Shown: positions 45,376 through 56,750 of the stretch, piece by piece
How the letters are laid out: the number at the start of each line of letters is the position of its first letter
Position numbering within the stretch: position 1 is the first letter of the stretch
Assembly: GCF_000384315.1 (NCBI RefSeq)
Contig: NZ_ARVW01000001.1
Coordinates: forward strand, 7,299,001-7,363,000
Source of the DNA: Amycolatopsis nigrescens CSC17Ta-90
GTDB taxonomy: Bacteria > Actinomycetota > Actinomycetes > Mycobacteriales > Pseudonocardiaceae
Direction: 5' to 3'
DNA: 64,000 nucleotides
Notes under the pieces: generated by a model
The model's database searches: none
Seen by the model: the letters and a program-made list of their open reading frames with translations, nothing else
What the model was told of the DNA's origin: nothing
Program-made: the position numbers and the translations under genes

Positions 45376-46298
45376 CCGCGAAGATCCCGTCCGGTCAGCT
45401 CGAGGAACACTTCCTCCAGGTCACGCCTTCCGACGTGCAGTTCCTCGGCGAGAATGCCCTGTTGCGCGCACCAGGCGGTGACCGTGGAGACCACCTGCGG
45501 GTCCACGTCGCCCTGCACGCGGTAGGAACCCGGCGCGGCCTCGTGCACCCGGTAGCCCTCGGGCAGCGCCGCGGACAGCAGGTCGGTGTCCAGCCCGCTG
45601 CGGGCCTTGAAGCGCAGCTGGGCGGCATCCGAGCCCTCGGCGGTCAGCTTGCCCGGCGAGCCCTCGGCGAGGATCCTGCCGTTGTCCATGATCACCACGT
45701 CGTCGGCGAGCGCCTCGGCCTCCTCCATCAGATGCGTGGTGAGCAGCACGCTGACGCCGTCCGTGCGCAGCGCGCCGAGCAGCTCCCAGACCAGCCTGCG
45801 GGCCTGCGGGTCCATCCCGGCGGTCGGCTCGTCCAGGAACACCAGCTCCGGCCTGCCGACCAGCGCGCAGGCCAGCGACAGCCGCTGCTGCTGGCCGCCG
45901 GAGAGCCGTTTGAACGGGGTCCGCTTCGCGCCGGACAGGCCGAGGATGTCCAGGAGCCAGGCGGGGTCCAGCGGGTTCGCGGCGCAGGCCGCGACCAGCC
46001 GCAGCATCTCGTCCGCGCGCACTCCCGGGTAGGCACCGCCGCCCTGGGGCATCACCCCGATCCGCGGCCGCAGCGCGGCACCCTGCCTCGCCGGGTCCAG
46101 CCCGAGCACGCGGACGGTGCCGGCGTCCGGGCGCAGGAAGCCCTCGCAGATCTCGACGGTGGTCGTCTTGCCGGCGCCGTTCGGGCCCAGCAAGGCGAGC
46201 AGGCTGCCGCGCGGCATCCGGAGATCGAGGCCGTCGACCGCGATGGTGGAGCCGTAGCGCTTGACCAGCCCGGTGATCTCGACGGCGGGTGCACTCAC
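45372..46298 (-). CDS. ABC-2 type exporter ATP-binding protein
   Basis: 308-residue ATPase. Walker A is LLGPNGAGKTTTVEI, the Q-loop GVMPQGGGAYPGVRADE, the signature LSGGQQQRLSLA, Walker B LVFLDEPTAGMD, and the switch His in LLTTHLMEEAE. A C-terminal extension of about 90 residues (RVHEAAPGSYRVQGDVD) is typical of drug/lipid exporters. GTG start, 24 bp after the mptB stop. It pairs with the permease that overlaps it by 4 bp. Confidence 0.93.
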   Translation of the reverse strand: MSAPAVEITGLVKRYGSTIAVDGLDLRMPRGSLLALLGPNGAGKTTTVEICEGFLRPDAGTVRVLGLDPARQGAALRPRIGVMPQGGGAYPGVRADEMLRLVAACAANPLDPAWLLDILGLSGAKRTPFKRLSGGQQQRLSLACALVGRPELVFLDEPTAGMDPQARRLVWELLGALRTDGVSVLLTTHLMEEAEALADDVVIMDNGRILAEGSPGKLTAEGSDAAQLRFKARSGLDTDLLSAALPEGYRVHEAAPGSYRVQGDVDPQVVSTVTAWCAQQGILAEELHVGRRDLEEVFLELTGRDLRG

Positions 46299-46322
46299 GA
46301 AAACCGAGAATACGGGTTCGGC

Positions 46323-47927
46323 TCAGGCCGGTTTGCGTGGCACCGGCTTGGTCACCGGCCGTGCCCGCCGCAGCAGCATCGGCGCGGCCCTGTGCAGCAG
46401 CAGCACCGCCAGCAGGACGACCACACCGCCGGCGAAGTACGCCTGCGGCAGCACGTAGGAACGGCCGTCGAAGGTGCTGCCGGTGGGCGGGGTGGGGAAC
46501 ACCAGCACCGCGCTGAGGATGGTGGCCGCGACCCGGAACCGGGAGGTGCCGGCGGCGGCCGCCAGCGGGATCACCGCCCACAGCACGTACCACGGCTGCA
46601 GCGAGATCTGCAGGATCATCACCGCGCCGAGCGAGACGCCGAGCCCGATGATCGGCCGGTAGCGCCATTTGAAGCTGTCCCAGAGGAACTTCAGCGTGAT
46701 CGCGCCGCCCACCGCGTAACCGAGCGTGGACATGATCGGCACCAGCGCGTTGGTGTGGTTGCCGAGGCCGAGCACGATGCCAAGGATGCCGCCGAGGTTG
46801 GCCAGCTCCGCGGTCGGCGAGATCCAGCTGCGGACCAGGCCGGGCGTGCCGGCGGCGGCGCCGATCCAGCCGAAGCCGAGACCCGTGCCGAGGCAGGCGG
46901 CGACGAGCACCACGGCGAACACACCCACCATCGGCAGGGCCGACTGGAACAGGTCCTTCAACCTGCCGTGCCAGCGCCGGGCCACCATCACGGTGAGGAA
47001 GGGCAGCGCCAGTATCGCGGGCAGCTTCACCGCGACGCCGAGGGTGATCACCGCGACGCCGAGCAGGATGAACAGCCACTCGCCCTTGGCCCGTGGCGGC
47101 GGGGTGTCGCCCTTGACCCGGATCGGCAGCCGCCGGATGCCCAGCTCCAGCCCGACCATCATCAGCCCGATGGCGAGCGCGTCGTTGTGCGCGCCCGCGA
47201 CGAAGTGGAAGATCAGCAGCGGATTGGCCGCGCCGAGCCAGAGCGCGGTGACCGGCTGCACGCCGAACCGCCTTGCCAGCCTCGGCAGCGCCCAGACGAT
47301 CAGCGCCACGCCGACCAGCGCCACCGCGCGGTGCATCAGCACGCCGGTGACCACGTCGGACCCGATCACCGAGGACAGCCAGCTGCCGATCTTGAGCACC
47401 AGCGGCCCGTACGGCGCCGGGGTTTCGCGCCACATGCCGGACACCGCCGAGGTCAGCTCGTCACCGACGCCGAGCGCCTGCGCCGGGCCGATGCTGAACG
47501 GGTCCATCCCGCGGTGCACGATCTCGCTCTGCGCGATGTAGCTGTACACGTCGCGGGAGAACAGCGGCGGGATGAACAGCAGCGGGGTCAGCCACATGAC
47601 CAGCGTGCGGTTCAGCTGCGCGCGGCTGGCCAGCCGCAGCCTGCCCGGCCTGGTGAATCGGCCGAGCAGCAGCCAGCCGATCACCATCATGCAGATCCCG
47701 GTGAACGCGACGGCGAGCGAGACGGTCGGGATCCTGATGAACAGGCGCAGTACCGGGATCTCCTGCACCGGGTTGACCACCGGTGCCGCGCCGGCGCCGA
47801 GCGAGCCCAGCGCGAGGAACAGCGCGCCGACCGTGCCGAACAGGCGCACCAGGTCCAGCGCGCGCCGTTCGTCGGTGTCCAGCGGGTCCGCGGCGAGCGG
47901 CTGAACCGGCGATCGGGGTGTCACCAC
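46323..47927 (-). CDS. mptB: Polyprenol-phosphate-mannose-dependent alpha-(1-6)-mannosyltransferase MptB-like
   Basis: 534-residue GT-C glycosyltransferase with about 12-14 transmembrane helices. In mycobacteria and corynebacteria MptB adds alpha-1,6-mannose units to the lipomannan core, outside the membrane, with polyprenyl-phosphate-mannose as donor. The catalytic acidic residue of GT-C enzymes is expected in FSRDVYSYIAQSEIVHRGMDPFS in the first loop. Also conserved: FVAGAHNDALAIGLMMVGLEL and LQPWYVLWAVIPLAA. I place the start at the GTG at 47927 (VVTPRSP), with GGGGGT upstream; a GTG at 47972 adds 15 residues. It diverges from sufR, as does Rv1459c from Rv1460. Confidence 0.9.
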   Translation of the reverse strand: MVTPRSPVQPLAADPLDTDERRALDLVRLFGTVGALFLALGSLGAGAAPVVNPVQEIPVLRLFIRIPTVSLAVAFTGICMMVIGWLLLGRFTRPGRLRLASRAQLNRTLVMWLTPLLFIPPLFSRDVYSYIAQSEIVHRGMDPFSIGPAQALGVGDELTSAVSGMWRETPAPYGPLVLKIGSWLSSVIGSDVVTGVLMHRAVALVGVALIVWALPRLARRFGVQPVTALWLGAANPLLIFHFVAGAHNDALAIGLMMVGLELGIRRLPIRVKGDTPPPRAKGEWLFILLGVAVITLGVAVKLPAILALPFLTVMVARRWHGRLKDLFQSALPMVGVFAVVLVAACLGTGLGFGWIGAAAGTPGLVRSWISPTAELANLGGILGIVLGLGNHTNALVPIMSTLGYAVGGAITLKFLWDSFKWRYRPIIGLGVSLGAVMILQISLQPWYVLWAVIPLAAAAGTSRFRVAATILSAVLVFPTPPTGSTFDGRSYVLPQAYFAGGVVVLLAVLLLHRAAPMLLRRARPVTKPVPRKPA

Positions 47928-48054
47928 GGTGCCACCCCCAGCCTGCTGTGCTTCGCGCTCGCCAACTGCCACCCACGGAGCGTATCGAGTCCCCTCGGCG
48001 TGACTCCGGTCACCAGCCGATGGCCTAGCTTTGCCCTCGTTGCTGAAATACGAC

Positions 48055-48069
48055 ACACTTATGTTGTGA
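48055..48069. promoter_or_regulatory. Candidate SufR binding site over the sufR start
   Basis: ACACT-N5-TGTGA at 48055-48069. As I recall, this is the form reported for the M. tuberculosis SufR operator; that recall needs checking. It overlaps the proposed GTG start of sufR (48066-48068). Repression by apo- or holo-SufR at this site would block both transcription and, for a leaderless mRNA, the start codon. Confidence 0.55.
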
Positions 48070-48914
48070 AAAACAGCGGGACGCACGAGCGGCCGGACGG
48101 CGATCTTCGCCGCACCGGCGCGGCCGGCGTGCCCGTGCAGGTCAGCGCCGATGGCAGGACCCGGCACGAGGTGGCCAGGCTGCTGCTGGAGCAGGGCCCG
48201 ATGACCGCCGTGGTGGTCGCCGAGCAGCTCGGCATCAGCCCGGCCGCGGTCCGGCGGCACCTGGACGCGATGCTCGCCGACGGTGAGGCCGAGACCAGGG
48301 ACGCGCCGCGGCGAGGACCGCGCGGCCGCGGCCGCCCGGCCAAGCTGTTCCTGCTCACCGAGTCCGGCCGGGCCCGGTTCGGGCACGCCTACGACGACCT
48401 CGCGGTGTCCGCGCTGCGCTTCCTCGCCGAGCACGCGGGGGAGGACGCGATCCGCGCGTTCGCGCAGAGCCGGGTCGCCGCACTGGTCGGCCCGCACACC
48501 GAGGCGGTCACCGGGCAGGCGGAGCCCGCTGCCAGGGCGGAGGCCCTCGCCACCGCCCTGACCAGGGAGGGCTACGCTGCGTCGACCCGTCAGGTCGGTG
48601 CCGGTGAGCAGCTCTGCCAGCACCACTGCCCGGTCGCGCATGTCGCGGCGGAGTTCCCGCAGCTGTGCGAGGCGGAGACCGAGGCGTTCGCCAGGCTGCT
48701 CGGTACGCACGTGCAGCGGCTGGCCACCATCGCGCGCGGCGACGCCGCGTGCACCACACATGTACCCGGCGCCGAGACCGCGGAGACGGTCGAAGCGGCG
48801 GGGAACCCGGCGGAGGTTTCGCCGGGAAGCACCGAAGACGTCGGACCGGCCGGTAAGGCTTGGCCGCCCGGCGAGCACAACGCAAGGATCCCGAACGGAG
48901 GGAAACCCGCATGA
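48066..48914 (+). CDS. sufR: SufR, iron-sulfur cluster-sensing repressor of the suf operon
   Basis: 282 residues. The N-terminal winged helix-turn-helix (DeoR/ArsR-like: [41 protein letters not shown]) is followed by a dimerisation and cluster-binding part. Four cysteines form the ladder C184-x3-C188-x12-C201-x27-C229, which as I recall is the exact spacing in M. tuberculosis SufR, where a 4Fe-4S cluster senses nitric oxide and redox state. GTG start inside the candidate operator; no Shine-Dalgarno sequence, so perhaps leaderless. The stop overlaps the sufB ATG. The tail after 240 is low-complexity. It heads sufRBDCSU-sufT. Confidence 0.93.
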   Translation: MKNSGTHERPDGDLRRTGAAGVPVQVSADGRTRHEVARLLLEQGPMTAVVVAEQLGISPAAVRRHLDAMLADGEAETRDAPRRGPRGRGRPAKLFLLTESGRARFGHAYDDLAVSALRFLAEHAGEDAIRAFAQSRVAALVGPHTEAVTGQAEPAARAEALATALTREGYAASTRQVGAGEQLCQHHCPVAHVAAEFPQLCEAETEAFARLLGTHVQRLATIARGDAACTTHVPGAETAETVEAAGNPAEVSPGSTEDVGPAGKAWPPGEHNARIPNGGKPA

Positions 48915-50359
48915 CTGCCGCTGCCGAGCAGCGCACTCCCACCACCGCGCCCCTTACCCAAGAAGAGACCATCGACTCCCTTGGTAAGTACGCGTTCGGC
49001 TGGGCCGACTCCGATGCCGCGGGCGCCAGCGCCCGTCGCGGACTCAACGACGATGTCGTGGTCGACATCTCGGACAAGAAGTCCGAACCGGAGTGGATGC
49101 GCGAAGCACGCCTCAAGGCGCTGAAGCTGTTCGACCGGAAGCCGATGCCCAACTGGGGCGCGGACCTCTCGGGGATCGACTTCGACAACATCAAGTACTT
49201 CGTGCGGTCCAGTGAGAAGCAGGCCACCAGCTGGGAGGACCTGCCCGAGGACATCAAGAACACCTACGACAAGCTCGGCATCCCGGAGGCGGAGAAGCAG
49301 CGCCTCGTGGCCGGTGTCGCCGCGCAGTACGAGTCCGAGGTGGTCTACCACTCCATCCGCGAGGACCTGGAGAAGCAGGGCGTCCTGTTCCTGGACACCG
49401 ACACCGCGCTCCGGGAGCAGCCCGAGCTGTTCCGCGAGTACTTCGGCTCGGTGATTCCGGCCGGGGACAACAAGTTCTCCGCGCTGAACACCGCGGTCTG
49501 GTCCGGCGGCTCGTTCATCTACGTGCCGAAGGGCGTGCACGTGGACATCCCGCTGCAGGCCTACTTCCGGATCAACACCGAGAACATGGGCCAGTTCGAG
49601 CGGACCCTGATCATCGTCGATGAGGATGCATACGTCCATTACGTTGAAGGCTGCACCGCGCCGATCTACCAGTCCGACTCGCTGCACTCGGCGGTCGTGG
49701 AGATCATCGTGAAGAAGGGCGCCCGCTGCCGGTACACGACCATCCAGAACTGGTCGAACAACGTGTACAACCTGGTCACCAAGCGCGCCAAGTGCGAAGA
49801 GGGCGCCACCATGGAGTGGGTCGACGGCAACATCGGCTCCAAGGTGACCATGAAGTACCCGTCTGTCTTCCTGATGGGCGAGCACGCCAAGGGCGAGGTG
49901 CTCTCCGTCGCGTTCGCCGGTGAGGGCCAGCACCAGGACGCCGGCGCGAAGATGGAGCACCTGGCGCCGCACACGTCCTCCACGATCGTGTCGAAGTCGG
50001 TGGCCCGCGGCGGCGGCCGCACCTCGTACCGCGGCCTGGTGAAGGTGGCCAAGCGGGCGCACCACTCGCGCTCCAGCGTGGTCTGCGACGCGCTGCTGGT
50101 GGACACCATCTCGCGCTCGGACACCTATCCCTACGTCGACATCCGCAACGACGACGTGTCGATGGGCCACGAGGCCACCGTGTCCAAGGTCAGCGAGGAC
50201 CAGCTGTTCTACCTGATGTCGCGCGGCCTCACCGAAGAGGAAGCGATGGCCATGGTGGTGCGCGGGTTCGTCGAGCCGATCGCGCGCGAGCTGCCGATGG
50301 AGTACGCGCTCGAGCTGAACCGACTGATCGAACTGCAGATGGAAGGATCCGTCGGCTGA
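48911..50359 (+). CDS. sufB: Fe-S cluster assembly scaffold subunit SufB
   Basis: 482 residues. With SufC and SufD it forms the scaffold on which iron-sulfur clusters are built. Marks: YGWADSDxAG-like [63 protein letters not shown] (conserved Cys), and the C-terminal [20 protein letters not shown]. There is no intein, which is worth noting because some actinobacterial sufB genes carry one. ATG start with GGAGGG 9 bp upstream, overlapping the sufR stop. Confidence 0.97.
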   Translation: MTAAAEQRTPTTAPLTQEETIDSLGKYAFGWADSDAAGASARRGLNDDVVVDISDKKSEPEWMREARLKALKLFDRKPMPNWGADLSGIDFDNIKYFVRSSEKQATSWEDLPEDIKNTYDKLGIPEAEKQRLVAGVAAQYESEVVYHSIREDLEKQGVLFLDTDTALREQPELFREYFGSVIPAGDNKFSALNTAVWSGGSFIYVPKGVHVDIPLQAYFRINTENMGQFERTLIIVDEDAYVHYVEGCTAPIYQSDSLHSAVVEIIVKKGARCRYTTIQNWSNNVYNLVTKRAKCEEGATMEWVDGNIGSKVTMKYPSVFLMGEHAKGEVLSVAFAGEGQHQDAGAKMEHLAPHTSSTIVSKSVARGGGRTSYRGLVKVAKRAHHSRSSVVCDALLVDTISRSDTYPYVDIRNDDVSMGHEATVSKVSEDQLFYLMSRGLTEEEAMAMVVRGFVEPIARELPMEYALELNRLIELQMEGSVG

Positions 50360-50360
50360 G

Positions 50361-51536
50361 ATGACGGCTACCGACAGCAACACGCTCAACACCGCGGCCG
50401 CCGCGGAAGCCGTCATCCCGGCGGCTTCCCGGGCGGAGCGGTTCACCTCCTACGACGTCGAGGCCTTCGAGGTCCCGGGCGGGCGCGAGGAGAACTGGCG
50501 CTTCACGCCGATGAAGCGGCTGCGCGGCCTGCACGACGGGTCCGCGGTCGCCGACGGCGAGGTCTCGGTGGCCGCCGAGCCCGCGCCCGAGGTCGAGGTC
50601 GAGACCGTGTCCCGCGGCGACGAGCGGCTCGGCCAGGCCGGGGTGCCCAGCGACCGGATCGCCGCGCAGGCGTACTCGTCGTTCACCTCCGCCACCGTGG
50701 TCACGGTGCCGAAGGAGACCAAGGCGAGCGTCCCGACCGTGGTCCGGCTGACCGGCCCCGGCGAGGGCAGGACCGCGTACGGGCACGTGCAGGTGCGGGC
50801 CGAGCAGTTCGCCGAGGCCGCAATCGTGCTGGACCACGTCGGTTCCGGTACTTACGCGGACAACGTCGAGTTCGTCATCGGCGACGGCGCGCAGCTCACC
50901 GTGGTCAGCGTGCAGGACTGGGCCGATGACGCGGTGCACGTCTCCGAGCAGCACCTCAAGCTCGGCCGGGACGCGCGGCTGCGGCACATCGTGGTCACCC
51001 TCGGCGGGGACCTGGTCCGGGTGAGCCCCACCGCCACCTTCGCCGACCGCGGTGGTGACGTGGAGATGCTCGGGCTGTACTTCGCGGACGCGGGACAGCA
51101 CCAGGAGCACCGGCTCTTCGTGGACCACGCGGTGCCGAACTGCAAGTCCAACGTGATGTACAAGGGCGCCCTGCAGGGCGAAGGCGCACACGGGGTGTGG
51201 ATCGGCGACGTGCTGATCCGGGCCGCGGCCGAGGGGACCCAGACCTACGAGCTGAACCGGAACCTGGTGCTCACCGAGGGCGCGCGCGCCGACTCGGTGC
51301 CGAACCTGGAGATCGAGACCGGTGAGATCGAGGGTGCCGGGCACGCCAGTGCGACCGGCCGGTTCGACGACGAGCAGCTGTTCTACCTGCAGTCGCGCGG
51401 GATCGCCGAGGAGCAGGCGCGCCGGCTGGTGGTGCGCGGGTTCTTCCACGAGATCCTGGCGAAGATCGACATTCCCGAGGTGCGCGAGCGCCTCGCGGCC
51501 GCGATCGAAGCCGAGCTCGAAGCCGTGAACGCCTGA
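50361..51536 (+). CDS. sufD: Fe-S cluster assembly subunit SufD
   Basis: 391 residues, paralogue of SufB sharing the parallel beta-helix core. It forms the SufBC2D complex and helps acquire iron. Marks: [13 protein letters not shown] near the N-terminus, [26 protein letters not shown] with the conserved His and Cys, and [26 protein letters not shown] at the end, parallel to the SufB C-terminus. The ATG begins 1 bp after the sufB stop. Confidence 0.96.
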   Translation: MTATDSNTLNTAAAAEAVIPAASRAERFTSYDVEAFEVPGGREENWRFTPMKRLRGLHDGSAVADGEVSVAAEPAPEVEVETVSRGDERLGQAGVPSDRIAAQAYSSFTSATVVTVPKETKASVPTVVRLTGPGEGRTAYGHVQVRAEQFAEAAIVLDHVGSGTYADNVEFVIGDGAQLTVVSVQDWADDAVHVSEQHLKLGRDARLRHIVVTLGGDLVRVSPTATFADRGGDVEMLGLYFADAGQHQEHRLFVDHAVPNCKSNVMYKGALQGEGAHGVWIGDVLIRAAAEGTQTYELNRNLVLTEGARADSVPNLEIETGEIEGAGHASATGRFDDEQLFYLQSRGIAEEQARRLVVRGFFHEILAKIDIPEVRERLAAAIEAELEAVNA

Positions 51537-51571
51537 CTTTTCCCGCCCCAGACACAGAAACGATTGAGAAC

Positions 51572-52339
51572 ATGTCAACCCTGGAAATCAAGGACCTGCA
51601 CGCCTCGGTCACCACGGACGAGGGCGCCAAGGAGATCCTCAAGGGCGTCAACCTGACCATCCGTTCCGGCGAGACGCACGCCATCATGGGCCCGAACGGC
51701 TCCGGCAAGTCCACCCTGTCCTACGCCATCGCCGGGCACCCGAAGTACGAGGTCACCTCCGGCGAGGTGCTGCTGGACGGCGAGAACGTGCTCGAAATGA
51801 GCGTGGACGAGCGCGCCCGCGCGGGCCTCTTCCTCGCCATGCAGTACCCGGTCGAGGTGCCCGGCGTTTCGATGTCGAACTTCCTGCGCACCGCGGCGAC
51901 CGCGGTCCGCGGTGAGGCACCGAAGCTGCGCACCTGGGTCAAGGAGGTCAAGGAGGAGATGGGCAACCTGGACATCTCTCCCGAGTTCGCCGAGCGCAGC
52001 GTCAACGAGGGCTTCTCCGGCGGTGAGAAGAAGCGCCACGAGATCCTGCAGCTGGCGCTGCTCAAGCCGAAGATCGCCATCCTGGACGAGACCGACTCCG
52101 GCCTGGACGTGGACGCGCTGCGCGTGGTGTCCGAGGGCGTCAACGCGTACAAGGCGAACAACGACGCCGGGGTCATGCTGATCACGCACTACACCCGGAT
52201 CCTCAAGCACATCCAGCCGGACTTCGTGCACGTGTTCGCCGGCGGGAAGATCGTCGAGTCCGGCGGTGTTGAACTTGCCGACGAGCTGGAAGCCAACGGC
52301 TACGTGAAGTACGCCGGGAAGACCGAAGCCGCCGTCTGA
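51572..52339 (+). CDS. sufC: Fe-S assembly ATPase SufC
   Basis: 255-residue ABC-type ATPase of the SUF machinery. It binds SufB and SufD and drives their shape change. Walker [10 protein letters not shown] lies at 40-48. The SufC-type signature is [13 protein letters not shown] and Walker B is [16 protein letters not shown]. The His switch is in [12 protein letters not shown] start, 35 bp after sufD with AGAAACG-type weak binding site. Length normal. Confidence 0.97.
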   Translation: MSTLEIKDLHASVTTDEGAKEILKGVNLTIRSGETHAIMGPNGSGKSTLSYAIAGHPKYEVTSGEVLLDGENVLEMSVDERARAGLFLAMQYPVEVPGVSMSNFLRTAATAVRGEAPKLRTWVKEVKEEMGNLDISPEFAERSVNEGFSGGEKKRHEILQLALLKPKIAILDETDSGLDVDALRVVSEGVNAYKANNDAGVMLITHYTRILKHIQPDFVHVFAGGKIVESGGVELADELEANGYVKYAGKTEAAV

Positions 52340-54110
<1,771 letters not shown>

Positions 54111-54114
<4 letters not shown>

Positions 54115-54542
54115 GCGAGCAGCAGACCGAAACGCTGGAAACCGAGACGCCTGAGACCTCGGGGCACCGCGACGGCCGTACCGCCGCGGACCTGCCCGAG
54201 CAGACCGTGCCGGAGCAGGCGGACGTGGCCAAGGTCGAGGACCTGGAGGAGGCCATGCGCGACGTGGTCGACCCGGAGCTCGGCATCAACGTGGTCGACC
54301 TCGGGCTGGTCTACGGCATCCACGTGGACGAGCAGAACACCGCGACCATCGACATGACCCTGACCTCGGCGGCCTGTCCGCTGACCGACGTGATCGAGGA
54401 CCAGACCGCGTCCGTGCTGGTCGGCGGGGCCGGGCTGGTCAAGGACTTCCGGATCAACTGGGTCTGGATGCCGCCGTGGGGCCCGGAGAAGATCACCGAG
54501 GACGGCCGCGAGCAGCTGCGCGCCCTCGGCTTCACCGTCTGA
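54111..54542 (+). CDS. sufT: SufT/DUF59 (MIP18-like) Fe-S maturation protein
   Basis: 143 residues. After a 40-residue low-complexity acidic leader rich in Glu/Thr comes a DUF59 domain: LEEAMRDVVDPELGINVVDLGLVYGI, then MTLTSAACPLTDVIEDQ (with the conserved Cys) and VWMPPWGPEKITEDGREQLRALGF. SufT proteins help load clusters into target enzymes. The ATG overlaps the sufU stop. Last gene of the suf operon, followed by palindrome B2. Confidence 0.95.
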
Positions 54543-54560
54543 CCCGCTTTCCGCAGCTCA

Positions 54561-54612
54561 CCGGTCGTGAGTGAAAAGTGTTGCTCCGGCAACGCTTTTC
54601 ACTCACGACCGG
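54561..54612. repeat. Palindrome family B copy 2 (bidirectional terminator candidate)
   Basis: 24-bp arms (54561-54584, 54589-54612; core GTCGTGAGTGAAAAG) with one G-U pair and a TCCG tetraloop. It sits between the convergent sufT (ends 54542) and AarF genes (ends 54650). The T-rich stretch in the stem may aid termination in both directions. Related to the weaker copy at 25893. Confidence 0.85.
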
Positions 54613-54649
54613 TTTGTGTATAACGGCCTATACGGCGCGGCATTAGGCG

Positions 54650-56611
54650 CTACTCGCGGCCGGGACGTTGGCTGCGGAAGACGACGAAGAGCAGCCGCAG
54701 GCCCACCAGCGCGCTGATCATCAGCAGGTTGTAGCCGAAGACGTGGTTCAGGGTCAGCTCGGCGAGCAGCTTCGGCCCGCCGCCGCTGGCCAGCAGCAGC
54801 ACGGCCATCAGCCCGGTGGCCGCGCCAAGGAAGGCCAGCAGCACCTCGTGCACCAGCCCGGTCACCACCCTGCGGTCCCGTTCGTCGGCGAACAGCCGTA
54901 CGTTCAGCGAAAGCCGGCCCTCTTCCAGCGCCCCACCGATCCGATCGATCCGGCGCGGCAGCCGGCGGATCACCGGGAGCAGCGTCATCAGCTCGTCGGT
55001 CATCGTGCGGCGGATCGAGTCCGGCCGCATCCGCTCGCCGATCTGGGCGGCGGCGAAGGCACGTGACTCGAGCACGATGTTGAACCCGGGCGCGAGCAGC
55101 CCGAGGGTGCCTTCCATGGTGGCCAGTGCGCGGAACACCGCGGCGATCGGTGGCGGCACGGAAAGCCGGAACTCGGCCACCACCTTGAAAAGATCGGTGA
55201 ACATCTCCACGTCGGGTGCCTGGCCGTGGCTGAAGTGCTTGGCCACGAAGGCGCCGAGCGCGCGTTCGAGCCGCTGCTCGTCGATGTCGTCCGGCCGGTC
55301 CACGATCTCCAGCAGCCCGTCGCGCAGGGCGGCCGCGTCGCTGCGGTCCAAGGCCAGCAGCAACGCCTGCAGCCCGCCCCGCAGCCCGGAGTCCAGCCGC
55401 CCCACCGAACCGAAATCGAGCAGGCCCAGCCGGCCGTCGGTGAGCAGCAGCACGTTGCCCGGATGCGGGTCGGCGTGGAACACCCCGTGCAGCATCACCT
55501 GGCGCAGCAGGCATTCCAGCAACGAACGGGCCAGTGGGGCGCGGTCGGGGGCGGCCACCTTGGCACCGGCGGACGCGATCGGCACGCCGTCGAGCCGTCC
55601 CATCACCAGCACCCGCTCGGTGGAGAGCTGTTCGTGCACCTCGGGCAGCGCCACCGGGCCGTCGGCGTAGGCCGCGGCCACCGCCGCCACGTTGCGGGCT
55701 TCCACCCGGAAATCCAGCTCTTCCTCCAGCGCCGCGGCGAAACCGGCGGCCAGGTCGAGCACCCCGAGCGAGCGAGCCCACGGCGCCCGCCGGTGCAGCG
55801 ACTCGGCCACCCGCTGCACGATGTCCAGGTCTCGCTCCACCAGCCGGCGCACCCCGGGCCGCTGCACCTTCACCACCACGTCCTCGCCGGAGCGCAGCTT
55901 CGCCCGGTACACCTGTGCGATCGACGCGGCGGCCAGCGGCGTGCGGTCGAACTCGGCGAACACCTCGGCCGGCGGGGCGCCGAGCTCGTCGGCCAGCACC
56001 TGCTCGATCTCGTCGGCCGGTGCCTGCGCCACCTGGTCCTGCAATCGGCTCAGCTCCTCGATGAACGCGGGCGGCAGGAGGTCCGGCCGGGTGGAGAGCA
56101 CCTGGCCGAGCTTCACGAAGGTGACGCCGCCGTCTTCCAGCGCACGGCGCAGGGAACGGGCCAGCTTGGCGTGCCGGTGATCGCCGTGCTCGGTGTCGCG
56201 ACGCCCGGCCAGGTAGGGGCCCAGGCCGTGTTTGACCGCGATCCTGGTGATCTGGGAGTAGCGCCTGCCCCGCCCGATCCGGCGCCGCAGCGAGCGGATC
56301 CTGCCGATCAGGCCGAGCCCGGCACCGGAGGGCATGGCCATCTCGGCCACGAACAGGAACACCAGGGTGGCGAGGAAGGCGCAGCCCGCCACCGGGATCA
56401 GCAGGCCGATGAACACGCCCGGTTTGTCGTGCATCTCCGGTGGCAGCGCGTTCAGGATCAGCCCCGCGGCCATCCAGCCGAAGGCCGCGCTGAGCAGGGC
56501 GCGCGCGGTGCCGATCCGCACCCCGAGCACCCGGCGCGACGCGACCACGAGCGGCCAGAGCAGCAACAGGTACAACGGCAGGCTGAGCAGGGCCAGCAGC
56601 AGTGAGGACAT
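54650..56611 (-). CDS. AarF/ABC1/UbiB-type atypical kinase, membrane bound
   Basis: 653 residues. Two to three N-terminal transmembrane helices (about 5-90) precede a UbiB kinase-like domain, and two more helices close the protein (about 590-645). Diagnostic motifs: KxGQ in VKLGQVLSTRPDLLP, Ala-rich nucleotide loop PLAAASIAQVYRAKL, lysine VVVKVQRPGV, HADPHPGNVLL (catalytic loop) and LLDFGSVG (metal-binding DFG). UbiB proteins support quinone synthesis or lipid handling; this organism uses menaquinone, so the exact role is unclear. ATG start. It converges on sufT. Confidence 0.92.
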   Translation of the reverse strand: MSSLLLALLSLPLYLLLLWPLVVASRRVLGVRIGTARALLSAAFGWMAAGLILNALPPEMHDKPGVFIGLLIPVAGCAFLATLVFLFVAEMAMPSGAGLGLIGRIRSLRRRIGRGRRYSQITRIAVKHGLGPYLAGRRDTEHGDHRHAKLARSLRRALEDGGVTFVKLGQVLSTRPDLLPPAFIEELSRLQDQVAQAPADEIEQVLADELGAPPAEVFAEFDRTPLAAASIAQVYRAKLRSGEDVVVKVQRPGVRRLVERDLDIVQRVAESLHRRAPWARSLGVLDLAAGFAAALEEELDFRVEARNVAAVAAAYADGPVALPEVHEQLSTERVLVMGRLDGVPIASAGAKVAAPDRAPLARSLLECLLRQVMLHGVFHADPHPGNVLLLTDGRLGLLDFGSVGRLDSGLRGGLQALLLALDRSDAAALRDGLLEIVDRPDDIDEQRLERALGAFVAKHFSHGQAPDVEMFTDLFKVVAEFRLSVPPPIAAVFRALATMEGTLGLLAPGFNIVLESRAFAAAQIGERMRPDSIRRTMTDELMTLLPVIRRLPRRIDRIGGALEEGRLSLNVRLFADERDRRVVTGLVHEVLLAFLGAATGLMAVLLLASGGGPKLLAELTLNHVFGYNLLMISALVGLRLLFVVFRSQRPGRE

Positions 56612-56750
56612 CGCGGTTTCCGAACGTCGGGTCGGGTGCGGACGCGCGAATCACACCACGTCGCGCTGGTGCCGCGCTCAGGCCCCTGGCGCGGCCGGCT
56701 CCCGCTGGAGAGGGAGGCAGCGCGACGTCCGTTCTGCCACGATTTCGGTC

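Noticed and set aside
45435..48060. Plus-strand frame leading into sufR, opposite mptB and the ABC ATPase
   Set aside because: Only the part from 48066 resembles a protein family. Upstream translation is His/Gln/Arg-rich shadow.
48911..50359. Intein in SufB
   Set aside because: The coding sequence is continuous at normal length with no inserted splicing block.
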